A stretch of 42,006 nt of DNA from Desulfallas sp. Bu1-1 (GTDB lineage: Bacteria > Bacillota > Desulfotomaculia > Desulfotomaculales > Desulfallaceae): contig NZ_JADNRQ010000023.1 of assembly GCF_015594625.1 (NCBI RefSeq), forward strand, positions 1 through 42,006. Direction: 5' to 3'. The notes beneath the pieces were generated by a model, which searched no databases, had not been told where the DNA came from, and saw only the letters and a list, made by a program, of their open reading frames with translations. A program made the position numbers and the translations under genes. Shown here in pieces: positions 8,506 to 16,359 of this stretch (its first letter is position 1; each line of letters starts with the position of its first letter).

Positions 8506-9690
8506 CTATTTCTTAAAAGCTTTATCAATAATTTTCTCTATAACCGAAGTTGGTATTTCTTGATAAGCAACCGGATCAGTCTTTATCAGATTTATAATTT
8601 CCTGTCGTTTCTCCTTTGTATCAAGGGCTACGTCAAATACCGTAGGTGCACCGGTATCGGCCTGCAGTTTCCTGACAGAAGCAATAGTAAGTGCCAATAA
8701 TTCCTCAGGTGATTTATTTTCGGTATTAATATCCCATGCCTGAGCCATACCAGCAATCCTGCCAATGCACCATTCAGGATAGGCCTCCATTACAATAGGC
8801 AGCGCTATACAACAACCAGCCCCATGTGGTACATGATATTTGGCACCAACTGCATGACTGATATTATGGGCAGGGATATTCGCTCCGGCCCAGATAAATG
8901 CCTGGATGGCGAGAGTGCTGGCCTGAAGCAGGTTAATTCTAGCTTCGAGATTTTTACCATCTGCCACAGCAATGGGCAAATATTTTTTAATAAGACGAAC
9001 AGCATGAAGAGAAAGAGCATCTGTCATAGCAAATGGGGCACTATTGAAATACCCTTCCATGGCATGAGACAGAGCATCAAAACCAGTCTCGGCCGTGAGA
9101 CGAGGCGGTAGCGATACTGTTACTTCGGGGTCAAGAATGGCATAATCGGCGGAAATATTATAGTGAACAATGGCGCCTTTTTGGTTTAGCTTTTTATTTA
9201 ATATTACCGCCGCGCATGATACTTCCGATCCAGTACCGGCTGTTGTCGGTATGGAAATATGAGGAATACCCAGATGTTTGGCCTCGGGTTTCATATATAT
9301 TCCCATGTTGTTGGGCATTAAGTCCAGCACATCGATTGCTCCCATGCCCAGCATCATCTTTACACCCTTGGCTACATCCATAACGCTTCCGCCGCCTATA
9401 GTCAAGATGCTGTCAATTGCATTTAACCTGCACCAGCGAGCGCATTCATTAACGCTGGTCGAATCGGCATCATACGCAGCTTGATCATATATGCCAATCA
9501 GCTTTACTTGATCCTGCTTTTCCCAACTATTTATTACCATATCAACGACGCCGGCAGCTACCAACCCTTTATCCGTAATGATGGCCATTCTTTTTGCGCC
9601 CAAATCTGAAAAATATTTAGGTACTAAACTTCTGCTTCCTACGCCTCCTACAACAATGGTTGGCCAATCCCATGAAAAATTGGATATCAT
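8506..9690 (-). CDS. Iron-containing (group III) alcohol dehydrogenase
   Basis: A 394-residue NAD(P)-dependent alcohol dehydrogenase that interconverts an alcohol and an aldehyde. The nucleotide-binding stretch ILTIGGGSVMDVAKG (about residues 92-106) and the segment IPTTAGTGSEVS (about 147-158) are typical. The metal-binding histidines lie in GFDALSHAMEGY, NIPAHNISHAVGAKYHVPHGAGC, with an Asp in the first half. The ATG at 9690 has AGGAGGTT nine bases upstream; an in-frame TTG three codons earlier is less likely. The gene stands between the MoaD-like gene and the acyl-CoA ligase in the AOR cassette. It may supply the AOR with aldehyde from an alcohol substrate, or run the other way. The family is clear; the substrate is not known. 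Confidence 0.93.
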   Translation of the reverse strand: MISNFSWDWPTIVVGGVGSRSLVPKYFSDLGAKRMAIITDKGLVAAGVVDMVINSWEKQDQVKLIGIYDQAAYDADSTSVNECARWCRLNAIDSILTIGGGSVMDVAKGVKMMLGMGAIDVLDLMPNNMGIYMKPEAKHLGIPHISIPTTAGTGSEVSCAAVILNKKLNQKGAIVHYNISADYAILDPEVTVSLPPRLTAETGFDALSHAMEGYFNSAPFAMTDALSLHAVRLIKKYLPIAVADGKNLEARINLLQASTLAIQAFIWAGANIPAHNISHAVGAKYHVPHGAGCCIALPIVMEAYPEWCIGRIAGMAQAWDINTENKSPEELLALTIASVRKLQADTGAPTVFDVALDTKEKRQEIINLIKTDPVAYQEIPTSVIEKIIDKAFKK

Positions 9691-9748
9691 TAATATCAAC
9701 CTCCTGTTTTTATATTTCTAATCCTAATATCTGGTAGCCATTAAGTCA

Positions 9749-9994
9749 TTATCCGCCGGCCAATATTTGAAAAAACATCACTTTATCCCCATCTTTTAGT
9801 ATTTGTTCCCGTGATGCCCTTTTTTCATTGACAATTACTGTGGTATCTTCACGATCCAGAGGAATATCGACCAATTTATTACTCAATACATTAATTAGAT
9901 TTTCTACAGAGGTTCCCTCCGATATATCAATTTTCAATTCATCAGCTCCGAAAATGGTTTTGTTTGGAATAAATAGTTTTACGAAAACCTGCAT
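9749..9994 (-). CDS. MoaD/ThiS-like ubiquitin-fold sulfur carrier beside AOR
   Basis: An 81-residue beta-grasp protein ending in ILAGG, the diglycine tail that is adenylated and thiocarboxylated in MoaD and ThiS. GDKVMFFQILAGG at the end corresponds to the conserved GDxVxxxPxxxGG of the family. MoaD carries the sulfur used to make the dithiolene of molybdopterin. Small MoaD-like genes next to tungsten AOR genes are a recognised arrangement, and this one probably serves tungstopterin assembly for the neighbouring enzyme. The ATG at 9994 follows GGAAGAAGG. It lies about 100 bases after the AOR gene and 58 before the alcohol dehydrogenase gene, all on one strand. Confidence 0.85.
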   Translation of the reverse strand: MQVFVKLFIPNKTIFGADELKIDISEGTSVENLINVLSNKLVDIPLDREDTTVIVNEKRASREQILKDGDKVMFFQILAGG

Positions 9995-10097
9995 GTTTGC
10001 CTTCTTCCTTTTTATTCTCCAATGTAACTTCTGCTCGAAACTGGATAGTAAGCAGAAGCTAAAATAGCAACTTTTTCTGCTAGTTCTTTAACATTTT

Positions 10098-11963
10098 TCA
10101 AATATTAAGATCTTTAATAACATCTTCCAAACCGCCTAGCTGTTCTAGTGAACTCCGGCTTGGTATCCATGTTGACGGATTCCAATCCATCGCTTCTACG
10201 AAGTTTTTGGTTAATAATTCATAGTCAACTGTTACACCTGAAGCAGGTCCGGTCTCCAAAGGAGGCTCTCCCGCAAACCTCTTGTTTGGGATGTTAATGT
10301 TTGATGGGGTCCAGCCTTCCCGCAGGTTGAATGCGTGTCTCATGTTAAATATCCGCATGCCAGTCTGAAGCAGGTCCTCTTCTCCTAATTCCCATCCGGT
10401 AACTGCTTTGATGTATTCAGAGTGACTCTTAATACCAAACATATCGGGAAACAAACACAAGCCTAAGCAATTAACAATTTCCACTCCAGCCGTTATAGTC
10501 TTATCCATTTGTCCTGTTCCCTCATAGTTATACTTGGTCTTCGGTGTTGCTAAATTGTACCATCCCAAACCACCTTTAACGTGACGGCCTGGAGTGGGGT
10601 CCGAATAGTATGTCCTGCTAAAGCCAGGGCTAAATCTCGAATCGTGCATTGGCAGTTCTATACCATTTATTGTTACTAAACACTCAAAGCCTTTTCCTAA
10701 CTTATTGGCCGCACCCAGAGAACCAAGAGCAAGCAATTTCCCAAACTCGGTGCTTTGGTCTGCCATAACCTGCACAGCTTGAACTATAGCGTCGGCATTG
10801 CCCCAATTGAGTTCAATCCCGCAGGTTTCTTCCAAAGTAATTATCCCTTTTTCATAACACTCCATAGCCCAAGCAATAGTGCCTGCAACAGCAATTGTAT
10901 CCATACCCATGATGTTGCATATATGATTGCATTTCATCATTGCTTCGTAATTGGTATTCATCATCAAAGAACCAAACCCCACAAGTGACTCGTATTCGGG
11001 ACGGCCTGTTTCACCAACCGCGTATTTACCTTCCTTGGAATTGTATATTGCTCCACATCCAATAACGCATTCAGCACAGGCATACTTCTTAACTCTGTAC
11101 TTTTCATCCGCTACTTGAGGACTCATTTCTTTGGATCCATCCTCGCCGAAGTCGCTAAATCCTACGCCAGTCCAGTTTTTTACCGGTCCGTCGCCGCCAA
11201 GAATAGCTTCAACAACACCCATGCCTGTACCGTACCTGGAAAGCGTCTCGATAATGGGAGAGACAGGACCGTTTTTCATTGCAGCGACAATATTCTTATT
11301 AACTGTCTTCAAATACTCAGGATTTGCAATGGGCACCTGAAGCGTTCCGCGTACCGCGATAGCTTTCAGATTTTTGGAACCCATAACCGCTCCGGATCCC
11401 CCACGCCCTGCCGCCCTGTGTCCATCGTTCATAACCGAAGCAATTAACGACATCTTTTCTCCTGCAGGGCCGATCATTGCAACACGGAGATTTTTTTCTC
11501 CCAATTCCTCTTTTATAGTATTCTCCGTATCAACTATGTCTTTCCCCCACAATCCCGACGCGTCCCTTATTTCTACCTTGCCATTATTGATCCACAGATA
11601 TACCGGATCCTTCGCGGCACCCTTTATAAATACACCGTCAAATCCCGCTTTTCTCAGCTCAGGTCCGAAATAACCGCCTGAATTTGCATCGTTCCAGCCT
11701 CTTGTAACAGGAGACTTGCAAACTACCATGTAGCGTCCACTGAATAATGCCTTGGTTCCGGTCAAAAGACCGGGTATAAACCCCAAAACATTATCAGGGC
11801 CAAGCGGATCTACTCCTGGCTTCATCTCGTTATACAATACCCGTGCTCCTATACCGTATCCACCGATGAAATTTTTGGCTATTTCCTCTGAAAGTTTACG
11901 TTCCTCAATAGTTCCGTCAGTTAGATTAACAAAAAGCAGTTTTCCCATAAATCCGTTTAACAT
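10098..11963 (-). CDS. Tungsten-type aldehyde:ferredoxin oxidoreductase (AOR family)
   Basis: A 621-residue cytoplasmic enzyme that oxidises an aldehyde to the acid, or reduces the acid, with ferredoxin, using a tungsten bis-pyranopterin cofactor and one 4Fe-4S cluster. The cluster ligands are visible as C-x2-C-x3-C at C296, C299 and C303 (ACAECVIGC) with the fourth near C503 (NCLGLCLFPDMFG). The conserved block AGRGGSGAVMGSKNLKA is at 185-201 and the second pterin-contact region lies around MHDSRFSPGFSRTYYSD (439-455). The length is standard. The ATG at 11963 follows AGGAGG. A sigma-54 promoter lies about 290 bases upstream on the same strand, leaving a long untranslated leader. It is the first gene of the cassette AOR, MoaD-like, alcohol dehydrogenase, ligase. 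Confidence 0.95.
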   Translation of the reverse strand: MLNGFMGKLLFVNLTDGTIEERKLSEEIAKNFIGGYGIGARVLYNEMKPGVDPLGPDNVLGFIPGLLTGTKALFSGRYMVVCKSPVTRGWNDANSGGYFGPELRKAGFDGVFIKGAAKDPVYLWINNGKVEIRDASGLWGKDIVDTENTIKEELGEKNLRVAMIGPAGEKMSLIASVMNDGHRAAGRGGSGAVMGSKNLKAIAVRGTLQVPIANPEYLKTVNKNIVAAMKNGPVSPIIETLSRYGTGMGVVEAILGGDGPVKNWTGVGFSDFGEDGSKEMSPQVADEKYRVKKYACAECVIGCGAIYNSKEGKYAVGETGRPEYESLVGFGSLMMNTNYEAMMKCNHICNIMGMDTIAVAGTIAWAMECYEKGIITLEETCGIELNWGNADAIVQAVQVMADQSTEFGKLLALGSLGAANKLGKGFECLVTINGIELPMHDSRFSPGFSRTYYSDPTPGRHVKGGLGWYNLATPKTKYNYEGTGQMDKTITAGVEIVNCLGLCLFPDMFGIKSHSEYIKAVTGWELGEEDLLQTGMRIFNMRHAFNLREGWTPSNINIPNKRFAGEPPLETGPASGVTVDYELLTKNFVEAMDWNPSTWIPSRSSLEQLGGLEDVIKDLNI

Positions 11964-12264
11964 ATTCTACCTCCTCTTAAGGGATAATGCCTGCTGTTCG
12001 GGTTCAGAAATTTCAGAAAATATACCCCACACAGTCATCGATAGCCCTTTCTGTTTCACGTTTTTACCTTGCGAACTGTTAATGTCAGAGGCTCTTGTTT
12101 TTGTGAAATGTTTGATTTTCGGAAAACTTACACGAAATTCATTAGACATCCAACTATACCTGTATCAAAACATGCTAGACAACCCCCTTTTCATCTTATC
12201 GTCTCTTCCAGGCTTGACTACCATTAATTTACACTTAATATCTTTGGCCCCGATTTTTTATTAC

Positions 12265-12280
12265 GCAAAAACTATGCCAA
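12265..12280 (-). promoter_or_regulatory. Sigma-54 promoter of the AOR cassette
   Basis: On the minus strand TTGGCATAGTTTTTGCG shows GG (12278-12277) and GC (12266-12265) separated by exactly ten bases, a near-consensus -24/-12 element. Transcription would start near 12253 and run into the AOR gene, with a leader of about 290 bases. The 60-codon frame inside that leader (11967-12149) has no ribosome site and no family resemblance. The whole 11964-12544 interval therefore holds this promoter, the 46-bp element, the divergent promoter and the leader, but no convincing gene. Confidence 0.8.
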
Positions 12281-12328
12281 TTCTATCAACAAGGCCATTA
12301 CTCCCTAAGACCTGTGACTTTCTGAGAA

Positions 12329-12374
12329 TTTATTGAATTCATGCAATTTTTCTTGCAAAAAGGCAAAAATAATT
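12329..12374. promoter_or_regulatory. 46-bp element between divergent sigma-54 promoters (copy A)
   Basis: This stretch is repeated in inverse orientation at 25990-26035 with only four mismatches in 46 bases. It contains the dyad TGCAA-N6-TTGCA (12342-12357), followed by AAAAGGCAAAAA. It lies about 60 bp behind the -12 of the AOR promoter and about 45 bp behind the -24 of the MaoC promoter, the usual distance for the binding site of a sigma-54 activator. A role as upstream activating site is inferred. Confidence 0.6.
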
Positions 12375-12418
12375 GCCCATGAAGAGGGAAAAACCGTGTT
12401 GCTATCCGGCTTTTGAAC

Positions 12419-12434
12419 TGGCATAGAAATTGCG
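12419..12434 (+). promoter_or_regulatory. Sigma-54 promoter of the MaoC-type hydratase gene
   Basis: TGGCATAGAAATTGCG has GG (12420-12421) and GC (12432-12433) exactly ten bases apart. The predicted start is near 12445, about 100 bases before the ATG at 12545. This rules out the longer in-frame start at 12413, which lies upstream of the promoter. Confidence 0.8.
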
Positions 12435-12544
12435 AATTAAGCCATAGAAGGGGTACCGTAAAGGGAGGGGGTAGAAATAAGCATTTACGGTTGAGCATTG
12501 ATCATCCAGTAAAAAATCCATTGAATATTTGGTATAAGGGGGAC

Positions 12545-13720
12545 ATGAAACAAATGGCAGAAATAATAGCGAGTATGGCGGAGGGAAGAATTACAGAAGA
12601 GGCCCTTGCTAAATTTCGCGAAAGAATCGGCATAAAACTCCGGATAAACAACATCTTTAATGAGTGGGTAACCGCAGATTCCGTGAGGCACTTCGTTGAT
12701 GGTATCGGGGACCCCAATCCGCTTTGGGTTGATGAGGAATACGCCAGGAAAACGGCCTGGGGCGGGTTGATAGCGCCGCCGAGCATTTTACACAGTATTT
12801 TTCCAGGGTGGGTTTTACAGGGTTTACCCGGGGTACAGGGCTTTCATACAGGGTCGGAATGGACTTTTTACAAGCCAGCGCGGCTGGGCGACAAAATCAC
12901 ACCGGAGTGCGTTTTCACGGGTTTTGAAGAAAAGAAGAGCACTTTTGCGGGCAGGATGATTATGGAATACCAGGAGTCCAAATATTACAATCAGGACAAC
13001 GAACTTCTGGCCAAGGTGAACTTGTGGATAACACGTGTGGAAAGAGAAGCGTCAAGGTCAAAAGGAAAATATTCAGGTATCCAGTTGCCCCACCCCTGGA
13101 CGGAAGAGGAGTTGGCCAGGGTTGAAGAGGCTGTCTTAAATGAAGAAATTCGCGGTGGAAGGGTCCGGTACTGGGAGGACGTGCAGGAGGGCGAGGAGTT
13201 GCCCCCTGTGGTGAAAGGGCCCCTCGGGTTGACTGATATGGTGGCTTTTTGTATCGGCGCGGCGCCCATAAAGATCCAGGCTCATGGCCTGTCTTTAAGG
13301 AATTATCGCAGGCATCCCGCCTGGGCGTTCAGGGATAAAGAAACCAGTGCTCTGGAGCCCATTTATAGTGTGCATTATAACAAATCAGCTGCTTTAGCGG
13401 TGGGAGTGCCTTATCCTTACGATGTCGGGGTCCAGAGGCATTGCTGGCTTATTCACTTGTTGACCAACTGGATCGGGGACGACGGATGGTTGAAAAAGTG
13501 CTACGCCGAATATCGTAAATTTGTATACTTCTCTGATGTAGTTTGGATGAAAGGGAAGGTAACAAGGAAATATATCGATGAAGACGGTGAATATGCCGTT
13601 GACATTGAAACTCACGGAATAAATCAAAGGGGTGAAGACACCATTCCCGGACATTCCACGGTAGTGCTGCCTTCCCGTGAAGCCGGCACCTCTCCGGTAG
13701 CCCGCCGGCGGAGAAAATAA
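12545..13720 (+). CDS. Two-domain MaoC-type (double hot-dog) enoyl-CoA hydratase/dehydratase
   Basis: A 391-residue protein with two hot-dog lobes. The first (about 25-165) carries DGIGDPNPLWVDEEYARKT followed by LIAPP, the pattern of the N-terminal half of MaoC-type and FAS1-like dehydratases. The second (about 190-370) includes the helix around DMVAFCIGAAPIKIQAHG. Members hydrate or dehydrate acyl-CoA esters, often with bulky or branched chains. The ATG at 12545 follows AAGGGGG; the longer in-frame start at 12413 lies above the sigma-54 promoter and is rejected. The last residues (ARRRRK) are strongly basic, which is unusual. It heads the + strand run with ligase 3 (40 bases downstream), the broken acyl-CoA dehydrogenase and ligase 4. 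Confidence 0.8.
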   Translation: MKQMAEIIASMAEGRITEEALAKFRERIGIKLRINNIFNEWVTADSVRHFVDGIGDPNPLWVDEEYARKTAWGGLIAPPSILHSIFPGWVLQGLPGVQGFHTGSEWTFYKPARLGDKITPECVFTGFEEKKSTFAGRMIMEYQESKYYNQDNELLAKVNLWITRVEREASRSKGKYSGIQLPHPWTEEELARVEEAVLNEEIRGGRVRYWEDVQEGEELPPVVKGPLGLTDMVAFCIGAAPIKIQAHGLSLRNYRRHPAWAFRDKETSALEPIYSVHYNKSAALAVGVPYPYDVGVQRHCWLIHLLTNWIGDDGWLKKCYAEYRKFVYFSDVVWMKGKVTRKYIDEDGEYAVDIETHGINQRGEDTIPGHSTVVLPSREAGTSPVARRRRK

Positions 13721-13760
13721 CTATACTGTACTTAGATAAAAAAAGGTGGTTTAGCGAATT

Positions 13761-15425
13761 GTGTTGAAAGAGCATAAAGGGTATGAGGGAAATATTTATG
13801 TAGATTATTATATAGCTGTTATGAGGGAGTTTTCTGAAAAAGAAGCTATTACCTGCCTTACAACTAATTGTACATTAACTTATGGCGAGCTTGATAAAAT
13901 TACCAATCAACTGAACCATAAGCTTCGTGCAGATGGACTTCAAAAGAACGATGTTGTAATGGTTTGTCTTTTTAATACATGGCATTTTCCCGTTTCAATG
14001 CTTGGAAGCTGGAAGACGCCCTGCATCTTTTCACCCATCAACTTTCGGCTTGCCCCGGGAGAAATTGCGCTCCATCTTGAGGACAGCAAGCCAAAGGTAT
14101 TTATCTGGGACTCTTTTTTAGATCAAACAATTAAAAAAGCGCTACAGTTATCTAAACATCATCCGCAAATTTTACTTTCAACAGGAGAGTCGTCTGTCGA
14201 AGGAGCCTCGAAATTTGAAGATTATTATAAAGATTGTTCTCAAGAGGACCCGGATATAGAAGATCGGCTAATGGAAGTCCTCGATCCTTTTGAGGATGAA
14301 ATCATGAGACACTATACCTCAGGAACAACCGGAGTTGCCAAAGGGACCGTAGAGACAAGCCTTGCTATTATGCAGATGGATTGGTCTATTATTGTTGTAA
14401 ATAACGTCAATTGGAATGATAAAGCAATGAATATTACTCCCTGGTTCCACCAGGGAGGAATAATTCTTCCCACCACTATTTTGCTTAGCGGAGGTCATCT
14501 GTTCGGTTTTCCTTTAACGGGCTTTAATCCGGGAGTAGCCCTGGACATTATCGAGAAGCACAAACTGACTCTTGTTTGGGGCGCTCCGGTGACTTTTAAT
14601 GCTCTGGCCGCCGAACAACGCAAAAAACCGCGCGATCTAAGTTCCCTAAGGTGGATTTGCACAATGGGATCTCCACTTAGTAAAGAAGAATTTTTGGAAT
14701 GGAGCGAGGTCTTATGTAAAAATATATTTAACGGTTATGGCACCACGGAAACTAGAATGGATTTAAATTTGCGAAGCGATATCCATCCGGTGGCGGAAAA
14801 AGCAGGTTCAGCAGGCAGGCCTGTCCCCTTCTGTCAGGTAAGAGTAATAAAAGTAAGGCCGGGTGAAAGAGTGGAGCCATATGAACTGGTAGCAAAAGAC
14901 GGTAAGGAAGTAGGTCAGGTAATTGCAAAATCGGCTCATCAATTTCTCGGATATTACAACCGTCCTGAATTAAATTCTGAAAAATTATATAAAGGATGGT
15001 TCTATTCAGGTGATCTTGCCACCTGGGATAAAGACGGGTTTATCACAATAAAGGGTAGGACAGATGACATGATTCAGTCAGGAGCGGAAAAGGTTTACCC
15101 TGTTCCGGTTGAGGAATGTTTGATGAGACACCCAAAAGTTAAAGATGCCTTCGTGGTGCCGCTTCCGCATGAGAAATGGGGGCAAGCTGTGGCTGCGTAT
15201 GTTGTTCCTAAGGAGGGGGAAGAAATCACGGTTGAAGAACTGGATAGACACTGCGTGGAGGATCCTTACCTGGCCAATTACACGCGGCCGAGGTACTACC
15301 AGATTGTTGAGGAACAGATGCCCTATACCGCTACTGGAAAGAAGCTGCATTATGTTATGGCTGAAAGGGCAAAAAAAGAGCATGAAAAATTTGTTCCTAT
15401 CCCTTCGGAACAACAAAAAAGTTAG
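13761..15425 (+). CDS. AMP-forming acyl-CoA ligase (ligase 3)
   Basis: A 554-residue ANL-superfamily ligase. Motifs: RHYTSGTTGVAKGT (about 187-200), FNGYGTTETR (near 322-331), WFYSGDLATWDKDGF (about 413-427), GRTDDMIQSGAEKVYPVPVE (about 432-451) and PYTATGKKLHY with the catalytic lysine K527. The start is GTG at 13761 or the TTG next to it; AAGGTGG at 13743-13749 supports this region. It begins 40 bases after the MaoC-type gene and ends 12 bases before the dead acyl-CoA dehydrogenase, so the three were one transcription unit under the sigma-54 promoter at 12419. The C-terminal tail after K527 is long and charged. The acid it activates is unknown. Confidence 0.92.
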   Translation: MLKEHKGYEGNIYVDYYIAVMREFSEKEAITCLTTNCTLTYGELDKITNQLNHKLRADGLQKNDVVMVCLFNTWHFPVSMLGSWKTPCIFSPINFRLAPGEIALHLEDSKPKVFIWDSFLDQTIKKALQLSKHHPQILLSTGESSVEGASKFEDYYKDCSQEDPDIEDRLMEVLDPFEDEIMRHYTSGTTGVAKGTVETSLAIMQMDWSIIVVNNVNWNDKAMNITPWFHQGGIILPTTILLSGGHLFGFPLTGFNPGVALDIIEKHKLTLVWGAPVTFNALAAEQRKKPRDLSSLRWICTMGSPLSKEEFLEWSEVLCKNIFNGYGTTETRMDLNLRSDIHPVAEKAGSAGRPVPFCQVRVIKVRPGERVEPYELVAKDGKEVGQVIAKSAHQFLGYYNRPELNSEKLYKGWFYSGDLATWDKDGFITIKGRTDDMIQSGAEKVYPVPVEECLMRHPKVKDAFVVPLPHEKWGQAVAAYVVPKEGEEITVEELDRHCVEDPYLANYTRPRYYQIVEEQMPYTATGKKLHYVMAERAKKEHEKFVPIPSEQQKS

Positions 15426-15437
15426 GGGGATAAACAA

Positions 15438-16326
15438 TTGGATTTTTCATTAAGTGAAGAACAAAAAACAATGATTAAAACATTGGCAAAGTTTTTAAAG
15501 AACGAGCTTTTGCCAGATTAATAACTATGGCTTGTCCCTGATTCTTCAAATATTAAATGCTGATAATTTGATAAATAACGCCAGCGAAGAATTAAAGGCT
15601 GAGTGGCTGCCCGGTGTGATTAACGGTGAAAAGCTGCTGGCTTTGGCTATTACTGAGCCGCACTGCGGGACCGATGCCGGCGCTTTGAAAACAAAGGCGG
15701 TTAAAAAAGGAGATAAATATGTTTTAAATGGAGAAAAATCCGGCATATCATTTTGTGCAATTGCTGACGCTTTTTTAATTTTCGCAAAGACCGCTCCGAA
15801 AAGCATAAGCTCTTTTCTGGTCCGCTCAGATCTCCCGGGCGTTACCTCCTTGCAGACATATAAGGATATGGGCAGCAAGTCTCTCGTCAGAGGCTCAATC
15901 TTCATGGAAGATGTCGAGGTTCCGGCTAAGTACCTGATTGGTCGCGAAGGCGAACAATATGTTAAGGATCGTCACGCTTTTGGACGGCCGCTGGCAAAAT
16001 TTGAAGGCGTATCTTTTCCGATTACTGAGCACATCAGAAAGATTGAAGCAGTCCGTACCCTTTGTTATAAGGCGCTTTGGCTGCACGATCAGGGGCTACC
16101 ACATACCAAAGAGGCGGCTATGTGCAAATTGCTGGGCCCGCAGTATGCTGTTGAGGCTATTCACGAGTGCTTGCTGTTGCATGGTCATTATGGTTATACC
16201 CAGGAGTTTCCGTTGGAGCAACGTCTAAGAGACGTCATTGGTATGGAAATCGGTGACGGGACCGCCAATGCTTCAAAAATAGTTATTAGCCGTGAAATCT
16301 TTGGAAGGGATTATCTTCCCTATTAA
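15438..16326 (+). pseudogene. Acyl-CoA dehydrogenase broken by two internal deletions
   Basis: It is closely related to the intact gene at 23554-24702. A TTG at 15438, after AGGGGGA, opens LDFSLSEEQKTMIKTLAKF and stops after 27 codons at TAA (15519-15521). About 70 codons of the N-terminal helical domain are then missing, and homology resumes near 15530 with LSLILQILNADNL in another frame. A second deletion, this time in frame, removes about 33 codons between VGREGE-type residues and YVKDRHAFG (near 15955); in the intact protein this segment holds FEFSRILLGLGCLGAAQ, which helps bind FAD and the substrate. The C-terminus (GYTQEFPLEQRLRD, EIGDGTANAS) is preserved. The product cannot be an active dehydrogenase. 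Little further decay is seen, so the loss may be recent. Confidence 0.85.
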
Positions 16327-16359
16327 TTAAGGTATACTAAGACACTTGGAGGTTCTGCA

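Noticed and set aside
11967-12149. A 60-codon minus-strand frame upstream of the AOR gene
   Set aside because: It has no ribosome site, no family resemblance and odd composition, and it lies inside the probable untranslated leader of the sigma-54 transcript.
12413-12544. A 44-residue N-terminal extension of the MaoC-type protein
   Set aside because: The extension begins upstream of the sigma-54 promoter, is rich in Arg and His without family likeness, and the ATG at 12545 has a good ribosome site.
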